A DNA stretch of 64,000 nt, taken from Dermacoccus abyssi. Its GTDB lineage: Bacteria > Actinomycetota > Actinomycetes > Actinomycetales > Dermatophilaceae. This document shows positions 35,399 through 42,762 of this stretch, one piece after another; position 1 is the first letter of the stretch, and every line of letters starts with the position of its first letter. Both the position numbers and the translations under genes were made by a program. The stretch covers positions 1-64,000 of the forward strand of contig NZ_QWLM01000011.1 in the NCBI RefSeq assembly GCF_003515945.1. The letters run 5' to 3'. The notes beneath the pieces were generated by a model, which did no database searches, was not told the origin of the DNA, and saw only the letters and a list, made by a program, of their open reading frames with translations.

Positions 35399-35418
35399 GC
35401 GATAAGTGGTCTTATCGC
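35399..35418. promoter_or_regulatory. Dyad GCGATAAG-N4-CTTATCGC
   Basis: Perfect 8-base arms with a 4-base spacer sit in the AT-rich 229-bp gap between the HTH/methylase-like gene (minus) and the small zinc-finger-like gene (plus). The HTH protein is an obvious candidate to bind it. A T7 run lies 13 bp further on, so termination of a transcript running rightward is also possible. Confidence 0.5.
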
Positions 35419-35500
35419 GTTTATGGTTCCTTTTTTTCGCATCGGGGACTGATGGTGGGGACACGACGCACCACCCGCACCGAACGAAGGAGAGCTGACG

Positions 35501-35770
35501 ATGAGCCGCCGCACCCCGTCCCACATCCGCACCACCCGCCGTGCCCCGCGGCACTTAGCGAAGAAGCATCCCGACCGCAGCTGCGACAGCGGCAAGATCC
35601 GCTATCGCGATCACGTCGCCGCCGTCAGCGCCCTACACAGCGCCGCGACAGCCCGCCACTTCGCCGAACTGGCCGGCCACGACACCCGTCGTCGCGAGAG
35701 CCGCATCTACGGCTGCGCGATGTGCCAGGGGTTCCACCTGACGTCGATGCGCGAACTCCCCGCTGCCTGA
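35501..35770 (+). CDS. Small basic zinc-finger-like protein
   Basis: The 89-aa protein is strongly basic at the N-terminus and ends with RESRIYGCAMCQGFHLTS. The C-x-x-C-x-x-x-H arrangement, with another Cys in RSCDSGKIRY, resembles a small zinc-ribbon family common in actinobacteria and their mobile elements. A good ribosome-binding site (AAGGAGAG) lies about 8 bp before the ATG. Function is unknown. Zinc or nucleic-acid binding is likely. Confidence 0.6.
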   Translation: MSRRTPSHIRTTRRAPRHLAKKHPDRSCDSGKIRYRDHVAAVSALHSAATARHFAELAGHDTRRRESRIYGCAMCQGFHLTSMRELPAA

Positions 35771-35946
35771 CGATGCGCGCGCCATCCGTGCATCACGATT
35801 GTCGCCGCGCCCCTCGCAGCGATTTCGAACCACCGATTCCGGGGAACACACAGACGCTTGCCTCTTCCTGCTGCCCACGTTGTCGGTGCCGGCAGACAGA
35901 CTCACTCACACCCAGCATTCCACTCCTCGAGACAAGGAACAGTTCC

Positions 35947-36264
35947 GTGAACGGTGCACCCTTCAACCAGCCCGCCACCCTCGCCACTCTCCTCGTCACC
36001 GCAGCCCGCGATGACAACGACTTGCTGACCGCGAAGGTCAACGACCAAACCGTCATCCCGCTCTTCACGAGCCATGCCGCACTGTCCGCCAGCCCGCTCG
36101 TTGCCGGGTGGGCAAAAGTCGAAGGCGACTCCGCCATACGTTTCTTCATCCGAGCGGCACAGCGTGACATGGGTGTGACCATCGACGACGGGTACGTCAG
36201 CGTCCCGTTCAGCGTCGAAGAGGTTCGGCTCATCGCGGACGCGTACATGGCCCTGCGCGATTGA
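35947..36264 (+). CDS. SseB-like domain protein (105 aa)
   Basis: The 105-aa product contains LLTAKVNDQTVIPLFTSHAA then LSASPLVAGWAKVEGDSAIR, the beta-rich pattern with P-L-F-T-S seen in SseB N-terminal domains. No enzyme motif is present. The GTG at 35947 follows AAGGAAC. The 176 bp before it hold no other recognisable gene. SseB-like proteins are often secretion- or defence-associated in actinobacteria, but the role is unknown. Confidence 0.6.
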   Translation: MNGAPFNQPATLATLLVTAARDDNDLLTAKVNDQTVIPLFTSHAALSASPLVAGWAKVEGDSAIRFFIRAAQRDMGVTIDDGYVSVPFSVEEVRLIADAYMALRD

Positions 36265-36319
36265 CGCCCCAGACTCCGTATCTGCGCCGAATCTGCCGTC
36301 GGCACAAGGAGAGCCCCGG

Positions 36320-36397
36320 GCGCCGCGACGGATCCGAGCGAAATGGGTGACTTCGAGCGCTCAGCCGCTCGTATCCGCCCATTTCGCTCGATTTCAC
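36320..36397. repeat. Hairpin repeat family A, copy 2
   Basis: Second direct copy of the element at 24105-24182. Here the outer stem pairs CGAGCGAAATGGG with CCCATTTCGCTCG without mismatch, and the inner stem is again CGAGCG/CGCTCG with a different loop. It lies just outside the SseB-like gene and marks the right edge of the defence island. Confidence 0.85.
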
Positions 36398-36455
36398 GAC
36401 CGCCGAGCTGGACAGAAGCGTGCAGGATGCGCGGCTCGGGCCTACGGTCGACGAC

Positions 36456-37006
36456 ATGAGCGACCACGACACCAGCGCACCCACATCACACCCCCTGCCC
36501 CGCGGCACCCAGCACATCGGCGTCACCGTGCCCGATCTCGAGGCCGCCACGCGTTTCTTCGTCGACGGTCTCGGCGCGAAGGTGGCCTATGACGGGTTGA
36601 GCACCGACGACGAGCCACGCAGCGGCGCCGAGGTGGAGCGTCAGCTCGGGCTGCCGCGCGGCGCGGCCATCCACCGTCAGCGCATGTTCGTCATCGGCGA
36701 GGGGCCGGGGCTCGAGGTGTTCGAGATCAGCGGCGAGCAGCGGCCGGCCTGGCTGACTTCGGCCTCAACCACATCAGCTTCTACTGCGACGACATCGAAG
36801 GGTCGCTGCGCCGTCTCGTCGACGCGGGCGGCGAGGCGCTGAGCGAGGTGCACGGCAACAGCCGCTACGAGGATTCCGAAGGCAACGGCAGCGTCTACGT
36901 CAAGGCTCCGTGGGGCATGCTCATCGAGCTGCAGACGATCCCCGGCGGCCACTACTACCCCGACGACTCCGAGGCCGAGGTCTGGATGCCGAAGCCCCGC
37001 GACTGA
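36456..37006 (+). pseudogene. VOC/glyoxalase-family protein with a one-base frameshift
   Basis: The first frame encodes HIGVTVPDLEAATRFFVDGL through LEVFEISGEQRPAW, a typical vicinal-oxygen-chelate start with a metal-binding His. The second frame continues LNHISFYCDDIEGSLRRLVD through VKAPWGMLIELQTIPGG with the second His and the final Glu. Adding one base in the GC-run near 36745 restores a complete protein of about 183 aa. Either the gene is recently broken or one base is missing from the sequence. VOC enzymes include lyases and dioxygenases. The substrate is unknown. Confidence 0.75.
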
Positions 37007-37030
37007 GGTCAGCGGACCGCGGACCCAAGG

Positions 37031-37118
37031 TTCCCCACTCGCGCGACATCCCGCGCTTGTGGGGAACTCTCACCCCTGTTGAGCCCCACGTGCGCGACAT
37101 CTCGCGCGAGTGGGGCTC
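37031..37118. repeat. Tandem pair of hairpins, repeat family B
   Basis: Two hairpins with the pattern CCCCAC-N-GCGCGA...CGCGC-N-GTGGGG lie 14 bp apart (37031-37066 and 37081-37118). They are related to the pair at 59593-59681. The second hairpin reaches the GDPD stop codon. They separate convergent genes and probably work as terminators or mRNA-end structures. Confidence 0.75.
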
Positions 37119-38034
37119 ACCCGTAGAACGCCGCCCGAGCGGCGAGGACCTCCGCGGGCTTGTTCGTGATGATCGCGTCGACGCCGTTGCGCAGGCAGCG
37201 CAGAACGTCGTCGGGTTCGTCGACCGTCCACACGTGCACCTCGTGGCCGCGGCCGTGCTGCTCGGCGACGAGACCCGGGTTGCGGCGCAGCATCCCGACG
37301 CTGATCGCCGCGATCGAGATGCCGCTCGGCAGCCGTCCGCCACGGATGCGCTGCGGCATGACGCCCTCCATGAGCCACGCGAGCGGCACCTCGGGCGCGA
37401 GCCGCGTCAGTCGCGTGACGGCCGGCAGCGAGAACGACATGACGCGCACGTTCGTGCGCTCCGGGTCGTGCGTGTCCAACCCGAAATCCGCCAAGACCCG
37501 CGCGAGTTCGGCCTCCACCTTCCCCGCGTGCCGCGACGGGTGCTTCGTCTCGATCGCGAGATCGACGCGGCGCCCGGCGGCCAGCGTCGTCCGCAGCAGC
37601 TGACGCAGCGTGAGGATCTTCGAGGCGTTCCGGTCGGCCAGTTCCAGCTCGTCCGCGCCGACGCGCGCCTTCCACGAACCCCAGTCGAGTTCCTCCAGGC
37701 GCGCCAACTCGAGCGCGCTGATCGCCCCGGTGCCGTTCGACGTCCGCTTCGCCGTGCGGTCGTGGACGCAGACGAGGTGCCCGTCGGCGGTGAGCCGCAC
37801 GTCGCACTCCAACGCGTCGGCCCCCACCTCGATGGCCCGCTCGTACGCCTCGAGCGTGTGCTCCGGCTCGTGGTGCGACGCCCCGCGGTGCGCGACGACC
37901 TGCGGCGGCCGGCCCGTCAGCGTCGGGATGTCGAGTGGCTCGACAGGCGGGCGTACCGCCCGAAACCCGTGCGCGAGCACCTTCGTTGGCGTCGTCAATG
38001 CCGGGCGCTGGGGCTGAACGGGCACGTCGATCAT
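37117..38034 (-). CDS. Glycerophosphodiester phosphodiesterase
   Basis: The 305-aa enzyme has the GDPD core: VVAHRGASHHEPEHTLEAYE (catalytic His-Arg and Glu), ADALECDVRLTADGHLVCVH (metal-binding Glu-x-Asp and second His) and later VDLAIETKHPSRHAG (Glu-x-Lys). It hydrolyses glycerophosphodiesters to glycerol-3-phosphate and an alcohol. There is no signal peptide, so it is cytosolic. The start may be ATG at 38034 or GTG at 38025, as GGAAGG directly abuts the first. The 3' end enters repeat B. Confidence 0.9.
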   Translation of the reverse strand: MIDVPVQPQRPALTTPTKVLAHGFRAVRPPVEPLDIPTLTGRPPQVVAHRGASHHEPEHTLEAYERAIEVGADALECDVRLTADGHLVCVHDRTAKRTSNGTGAISALELARLEELDWGSWKARVGADELELADRNASKILTLRQLLRTTLAAGRRVDLAIETKHPSRHAGKVEAELARVLADFGLDTHDPERTNVRVMSFSLPAVTRLTRLAPEVPLAWLMEGVMPQRIRGGRLPSGISIAAISVGMLRRNPGLVAEQHGRGHEVHVWTVDEPDDVLRCLRNGVDAIITNKPAEVLAARAAFYG

Positions 38035-38119
38035 CCTTCCGCGAGGAGCGAACCGGGCGCACCGCCCGCCCACTAGGGTGACGGCGACGGCACACGCCCA
38101 CGATTTCACGAGGAGCCTC

Positions 38120-39193
38120 ATGAGCACCCAGGAGATCTCCGAAGAACTTGCCGCGGCCGGCTTCGCCCCCACGAGCACGCCCGAGGTGCTCGCAGCGCGC
38201 ACCGGCTCGCTGGCCCGCATCATGCTCAACCGCCCCAAGGCGATCAACGCGCTCACCACCGACATGGTCGATGCCGTGCGTGAGTGCCTCGACGCGTGGC
38301 GCGACGACGACTCCGTCACCTCCGTGACGATCGAAGGCGCCGGCGAACGCGGCCTGTGCGCGGGCGGCGACGTGCGCGGCGTCCGGGAAGCGTTCCTCGA
38401 GGGCGAGCACGAGCGCACGTTCGGTTTCTTCGAGCGCGAGTACCGCATGAACGCGGCCATCGCCGACTACCCGAAGCTCGTCGTCAGCTACCAGGACGGC
38501 ATCGTCATGGGCGGCGGCGTTGGTATCTCTTCCTACGCCGGTCTGCGCGTCGCGACGGAGCGCACGAAGGTCGCGATGCCGGAGACGATCATCGGTTTCT
38601 TCCCCGACGTCGGTGCGCTCTACCTCCTCTCGCGCGCACCCGGCGGCACCGGCGCCTACCTCGCGCTCACCGGCACAACGGTCGACGGGCACGACTCCTG
38701 CTACGTCGCGCTCTCCGACGTCGTCATCGACTCGACGTCGTGGCCCACCGTGCTCGAACGCCTCGCTGACGGTGCCTCCCGCGACGACGCCGTCGCCGGC
38801 CTCACGACGAACGGCAACGCGTCCCTCGAGGCCAACCGCGCGTGGATCGACGACGCGTTCGGCGCCGGTGAGCAGCCGCGCACACCGTCGGACGTCCTTG
38901 CGCACCTGCGCGATTCCGATGATGACGCAGCCCGCGAGGCGGCCGACCTGCTCGTGCAGCGTTCGCCCCTGTCCGTCGCGGCGACGCTCGAGGCGCTCCG
39001 CCGTGCGGCAGCCATGGACTCGGTGCACGAGGTGCTCGAGCAGGACAAGCGCCTCGCCCGCGGCCTCGTCGAGCACGGCGACTTCGTCGAGGGCGTACGC
39101 GCCCAGCTCGTCGACAAGGACCGCTCGCCGAAGTGGTCGCAGAAGTCGTTCGACGACATCACCGACGAGCAGGTCGCACGCCTCTTCGCCTGA
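38120..39193 (+). CDS. 3-hydroxyisobutyryl-CoA hydrolase (valine degradation)
   Basis: The 357-aa crotonase-fold enzyme carries ARIMLNRPKAINALTTDMVD, the oxyanion-hole region GLCAGGDVRGV and the HIBYL-CoA-specific AMPETIIGFFPDVGALYLLS with the catalytic Glu and Asp. The C-terminal ECH_2 extension (SLEANRAWIDDAFGA to the end) also separates it from simple enoyl-CoA hydratases. It releases 3-hydroxyisobutyrate from its CoA ester. The ATG at 38120 follows GAGGAG. A longer in-frame start at 38078 is not supported. Confidence 0.88.
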   Translation: MSTQEISEELAAAGFAPTSTPEVLAARTGSLARIMLNRPKAINALTTDMVDAVRECLDAWRDDDSVTSVTIEGAGERGLCAGGDVRGVREAFLEGEHERTFGFFEREYRMNAAIADYPKLVVSYQDGIVMGGGVGISSYAGLRVATERTKVAMPETIIGFFPDVGALYLLSRAPGGTGAYLALTGTTVDGHDSCYVALSDVVIDSTSWPTVLERLADGASRDDAVAGLTTNGNASLEANRAWIDDAFGAGEQPRTPSDVLAHLRDSDDDAAREAADLLVQRSPLSVAATLEALRRAAAMDSVHEVLEQDKRLARGLVEHGDFVEGVRAQLVDKDRSPKWSQKSFDDITDEQVARLFA

Positions 39194-39213
39194 AGTTTTC
39201 TCGTGCTGTGACG

Positions 39214-39257
39214 AACGGCCCGGTCTGTGAGCAGCGCTGCTCACAGACCGGGCCGTT
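39214..39257. repeat. 44-base perfect palindrome, repeat family C
   Basis: The sequence from AACGGCCCGGTCTGTGAGC to its mirror image is a perfect 44-base palindrome with no loop, placed between the convergent hydrolase (plus) and SMR (minus) genes. Its core GGCCCGGTCTGTGAGC recurs in the element at 39722-39800, so it is more than a simple terminator. Confidence 0.8.
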
Positions 39258-39289
39258 GCACACAGATGAGGCGCCAGATCACGCAGGGC

Positions 39290-39604
39290 TCAGCGGAGCA
39301 CCTTGAGGCCGATGACGCAGCCGATGATGCCGAGCAGCAGCACGATCTTGGCGATCGAGACGGGCTCGTCGCCCGTCGCCATGGCGTAGGCCACGGTGAG
39401 CACGGCGCCGATGCCGACCCACACGGCGTACGCGGTGCCCACCGGCAACGACTTCATCGCCACCGCCAGGCCGAACATGCTCAGCGCGCATCCGATGACG
39501 AACACGACGCTCGGGCCGAGCTTCGAGAAGCCCTCCGACTTGCCGAGTGCTGTCGCCCAGACCGCTTCCATCGCACCGGAAACCACGAGAATCACCCATG
39601 CCAT
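39290..39604 (-). CDS. SMR-family efflux protein (Gdx/SugE-like)
   Basis: The 104-aa protein has four membrane helices. The first carries the essential Glu in SGAMEAVWATALGKSEGF. AMKSLPVGTAYAVWVGIGAV is the SMR signature. Sequence around W-A-T-A-L-G-K-S-x-G-F fits the SugE/Gdx branch, whose members export guanidinium, better than EmrE-type drug pumps. The upstream 120 bp were checked for a guanidine riboswitch, but only partial resemblance was found. Repeats of family C flank the gene on both sides. Confidence 0.85.
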   Translation of the reverse strand: MAWVILVVSGAMEAVWATALGKSEGFSKLGPSVVFVIGCALSMFGLAVAMKSLPVGTAYAVWVGIGAVLTVAYAMATGDEPVSIAKIVLLLGIIGCVIGLKVLR

Positions 39605-39721
39605 CGTTCATCACTCCCGATGGCCGTCTTGTCGCGTTCCGGGTACGGCTCCCTCGTCCGGGCCCCGACGATCGCGGGGTCACCTCCAGCCTCTCAAACC
39701 CCGTGACGGCGGGCCAACGCG

Positions 39722-39800
39722 GTGTGAGCTCCGGCCCGGTTCGTGAGGTGCGGCCCGACCTGTGAGCTGCGCCGGTCACAGACCGGGCCAGAGCTCACAC
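39722..39800. repeat. Nested hairpin, repeat family C copy 2
   Basis: Outer arms GTGTGAGCTC and GAGCTCACAC (10/10) enclose further GGCCCG...CGGGCC and TGTGA...TCACA pairings derived from the same motif as the 39214-39257 palindrome. It lies between the SMR gene start and the ABC permease stop. It may be a degenerate doubled copy. Confidence 0.65.
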
Positions 39801-39816
39801 CTCGACACAGGAGGAC

Positions 39817-41259
39817 TCAGCGTCGCTTGCCGCCCGGCTTGGCCGTGACGACGACACGGACCATCCATCCGACGGCCGCGAGGCACCCGGCGTACGGCCC
39901 GACGATCATGCCGATGACGACGCACAGTGCGACGACGTCCGGGCCATGCAGGAGGGCCGCGGTGAGGCCGAGCTCGAGATCGCCCATCGGCGTGCTGACG
40001 GCGTTGCCGAATTTCACCGGTGGCGGGTCGGTGCGGCGCGCCACGCCGGCCACGCTCGCGGCCGAGAGCAACACACCCCACGCGAGGGCGTCGGCAGCGC
40101 CGACCCCGGCTCCGGCGAGCGCCGCCGTCGCAACGATCCAGCCGACGACGAGCGGAGTGACGGCGAGCGCCGCCGTCACCGCCTGCGGGCGCGTGGGGAC
40201 GAGGCGCCACAACGACGACGAGCTGAGCCACGTCGCGAGACCCTGCCCGGCCGCCGCGACCGCACCCCAGACGACGACGGCCGCCACGACCACGCTGGGA
40301 CGATGCCCGAACGCAGGCGCGAAGATCGCCCCGAACGCCCAGACTCCGAGCATCCAGGAGGCCTTGGCGAGCAGCGTTCCTCCGCGCCGAAGAGCGGCCA
40401 CGGCGTCCCGGGCGACGAAGTCGAGTACGGCCGAGCCGTGCCGGAACCGAACTACGCCGACGCTCGTGGCACGGCCCCGACGGCGGCCCGCCCGTCGGGC
40501 GTCGCGCACCGCGAAGGCGCTCGGGTCGAGCATGACCGCGCCCCTCATTGCGGTGTCCACGACGTCGCCCGCCGTACGCAAGCTCGGTGCGCTCACCCTG
40601 CGCAGCCATGTCGGCCACCGGAACAGCGACACAAGAATGACCGCAGCAGCAACGATCGCCGCCGCCCCGGCGACCCACGGCGCGAAGCTCGCGATGCCCC
40701 ATGTCATCCCGGGACGGCGCCCGGACGTGATGACGAGCGCCACAGCTGCCGCCGTCAGCGCCGCGCCCGTTCGGACCACGCGCACAGATCCTCGCGCCTG
40801 CGCCCGGAGCGCCAGCTGGTGGAGGGCCACTCCGACGAGGCCGCCCAGCGGAACGAGCGCGACGACCTTGTCTTCTGCGCCGCTCACGAGCGCCGTCGTC
40901 AGACCACCGAGCGCACCGAGGGCCGCGGCGAGCACGAGCGTCACGGCAAGGGCACGCCTGAGCAACGAAACCCTGTCGATCGGTGACGGCAGCAGCCACA
41001 CGGCCGTCGCAGGCGGGGCGTGAGCGGGGCCGAACGTCAGGCAGGCCACGAGCAGGCCGGCACTCCACGCGAGGGCGACGGCGTACGGCAGCCACGACGC
41101 TCCTGCGGTGAGCGATCCGGCTGCCTCGTGGACCACTGCGAGCGCCATCGCGCAGATCATGGCGACGAGGAGGACCCCGCCGTACACGAGGGTCCACGTG
41201 GTCGTTCGGGTCTCCCGACTTCGGGCCCGGGCGTCGCGCAGGACGTCGGACTCAGCCAT
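39817..41259 (-). CDS. Membrane subunit of an ABC exporter (DUF6297-like)
   Basis: The 480-aa protein has about ten hydrophobic helices (for example TWTLVYGGVLLVAMICAMAL, IDRVSLLRRALAVTLVLAAA and WVAGAAAIVAAAVILVSLF) and cytosolic basic loops. It has no enzyme motif. It is encoded directly after, and overlapping by 8 bp, an ABC ATPase, so it is that ATPase's membrane partner. WLLPSPIDRVSLLRRAL is the ABC-2-type 'LxxPxxR' region seen in actinobacterial DUF6297 proteins. The start at 41259 (MAESDVLRDARARS) is chosen by this overlap. The substrate is unknown. Confidence 0.75.
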   Translation of the reverse strand: MAESDVLRDARARSRETRTTTWTLVYGGVLLVAMICAMALAVVHEAAGSLTAGASWLPYAVALAWSAGLLVACLTFGPAHAPPATAVWLLPSPIDRVSLLRRALAVTLVLAAALGALGGLTTALVSGAEDKVVALVPLGGLVGVALHQLALRAQARGSVRVVRTGAALTAAAVALVITSGRRPGMTWGIASFAPWVAGAAAIVAAAVILVSLFRWPTWLRRVSAPSLRTAGDVVDTAMRGAVMLDPSAFAVRDARRAGRRRGRATSVGVVRFRHGSAVLDFVARDAVAALRRGGTLLAKASWMLGVWAFGAIFAPAFGHRPSVVVAAVVVWGAVAAAGQGLATWLSSSSLWRLVPTRPQAVTAALAVTPLVVGWIVATAALAGAGVGAADALAWGVLLSAASVAGVARRTDPPPVKFGNAVSTPMGDLELGLTAALLHGPDVVALCVVIGMIVGPYAGCLAAVGWMVRVVVTAKPGGKRR

Positions 41260-41914
41260 CGGTGTCCTCGACCACGCCTTCGATCGTGGGTTCACCCGCA
41301 GCCTCGACATCGAGAAGGCGCGCCCCGGCGAGATCGCACAGTCTGCGGTCGTGGCTCGCCATGAGGACGGCACGGCCCTCGTCGGCGCAGGCCCTCAGGT
41401 AGTGACCGAGCCACTCGCGACCGTCGACGTCGAGGCGCTGCTCGGGTTCGTCGAGGACAAGCAACCGCCACGGCCGTACGAGAGCCTGCGCGAGGCGCAG
41501 GCGTTGGGTCTGGCCGGAACTCAACGTCGCCGGCATCCGATCGCCCAGATCGGCGAGGCCGAGAGCGTCGAGGGCGTCGACGATGACGTGCGCCTCTTCT
41601 CCGTGTGCTCGGGCGAGGAGGGCCAGGTGTTCGGCGACCGTGAGGTCGGGGAACCAGGCCGTGTCGTCGAGGAGGGCGCACACGTCGCGCCGGGTGGCCG
41701 GCTCACGTTCGTCGAGCGAGGCACCGTCCCAACGGACCGAGCCGCCGTCACGCTCGTCTAGCCCGACGATGCACCGCAGCGTCGTCGTCTTGCCCGCACC
41801 GTTGGCGCCGACGAGTGCGAAGACCTCACCCTCGGCGAGGGTGAACGTCAGATCGTCGACGACGGTGACGCCACCGAACGCACGTCGCAACGACTCGACC
41901 TCAAGCACAGCCAT
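41252..41914 (-). CDS. ABC transporter ATP-binding protein
   Basis: The 220-aa ATPase has Walker A LVGANGAGKTTTLR, signature LSSGQTQRLRLAQALVRPW, Walker B LLVLDEP and H-loop LMASHDRR. The glycine of the usual E-P-x-x-G-L-D is changed: the motif reads EPEQRLDVDG. It probably powers the adjacent membrane protein and fits the ABC-2/CcmA-like export group. It is first in the two-gene operon. Confidence 0.92.
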   Translation of the reverse strand: MAVLEVESLRRAFGGVTVVDDLTFTLAEGEVFALVGANGAGKTTTLRCIVGLDERDGGSVRWDGASLDEREPATRRDVCALLDDTAWFPDLTVAEHLALLARAHGEEAHVIVDALDALGLADLGDRMPATLSSGQTQRLRLAQALVRPWRLLVLDEPEQRLDVDGREWLGHYLRACADEGRAVLMASHDRRLCDLAGARLLDVEAAGEPTIEGVVEDTDG

Positions 41915-42145
41915 TCCCTCCCTGACAGGTATGGGGCCAGCCTGTCACGGGGATGCCACCCGCATCCGCACCCAGGCTGTGGCCCGGCACAGATCAGGTC
42001 AACAACGGCCAGCAGGCGTCGCCACCAGAGCCATCCGGGGACGACCTACCCTGTCGATCCACGACTCGACGAACGAGCGTGAAACTACTCGTCTTCGGCC
42101 GAATGAGCTCGGGTGCGGCGCGTCACCTCGGGGAGCGGCGGATAT

Positions 42146-42619
42146 TCAGCTGAGCAGGAGCGGCGGGAGCACGTGCAGCGGCACGAGGATGCCGAACGAG
42201 ACGAGGGCAAACCACACCATGTGTGAACGTCGGGCCGCCGCTGCCACGACGATGGCGGCGACCAGGCCGATACCGGCGAGGGGCAGCGCAGCCATGAAGG
42301 CGACGAAGGCCAGCCAGCCGAGGCCGCCACCGTGGTCGCTGACCACGTCGTCCGGCAACCAGTCCAGCACGGTGTAGAGACCGAAGATGCCGACAACCTG
42401 AGCGAGCACCCAGACGAGGAAGTAGCCGACTCCGCGGGCGAATCGTGTACCACCGTCAGGCCCCTGAGGTGGGTTGACAAAGCCGGGATGAGCCAACGGT
42501 CCAGCGCCCGGGTACGGCTGCGCTCCCGGGTACGGGTAAGGGTGCTGTCCGTACGCCTGCTGGTGGGGGTAGCGCGGATACTGCGGCGGGTACTGATGGT
42601 TGGGCTCATACGGATTCAT
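42146..42619 (-). CDS. Membrane protein with Pro/Tyr-rich N-terminus
   Basis: The 157-aa protein starts with about 55 residues of low-complexity sequence rich in Pro, Tyr, Gly and Gln (YPPQYPRYPHQQAYGQHPYP) followed by three membrane helices (GYFLVWVLAQVVGIFGLYTV, LGWLAFVAFMAALPLAGIGL and VWFALVSFGILVPLHVLPPL). Such tails are common in actinobacterial membrane proteins of unknown role. The ATG at 42619 follows GAGGAGC. Downstream, 41915-42145 holds no gene I can support. Confidence 0.65.
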   Translation of the reverse strand: MNPYEPNHQYPPQYPRYPHQQAYGQHPYPYPGAQPYPGAGPLAHPGFVNPPQGPDGGTRFARGVGYFLVWVLAQVVGIFGLYTVLDWLPDDVVSDHGGGLGWLAFVAFMAALPLAGIGLVAAIVVAAAARRSHMVWFALVSFGILVPLHVLPPLLLS

Positions 42620-42762
42620 GGTGGGCTCCTCGGGGCATTGCCTCTGAGACGTTCGGCGTCGACGAACCGTTCCTCCGTCAGCGACGATCAATGCCCGCGC
42701 CGCTCCGCGTACGCCCGCGCGGCGTCCGTCCAGGCGAGATTCCGCGTTGTTAATCTCGGACG

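Noticed and set aside
37031-37118. CRISPR array
   Set aside because: The repeats are only two hairpins per locus with short spacers, no constant repeat/spacer unit and no cas genes.
39605-39720. Possible guanidine riboswitch before the Gdx-like SMR gene
   Set aside because: A stretch resembling part of the guanidine-I consensus (GCGACAAGACGGCC then CGGGAG) is present, but the other conserved blocks are missing and pairing does not work well.
42085-42145. Coding tail reading YPPLPEVTRRTRAHSAEDE on the minus strand after the Pro/Tyr-rich membrane gene
   Set aside because: It is in a different frame from the membrane gene and has no start. It could be a remnant but cannot be supported.
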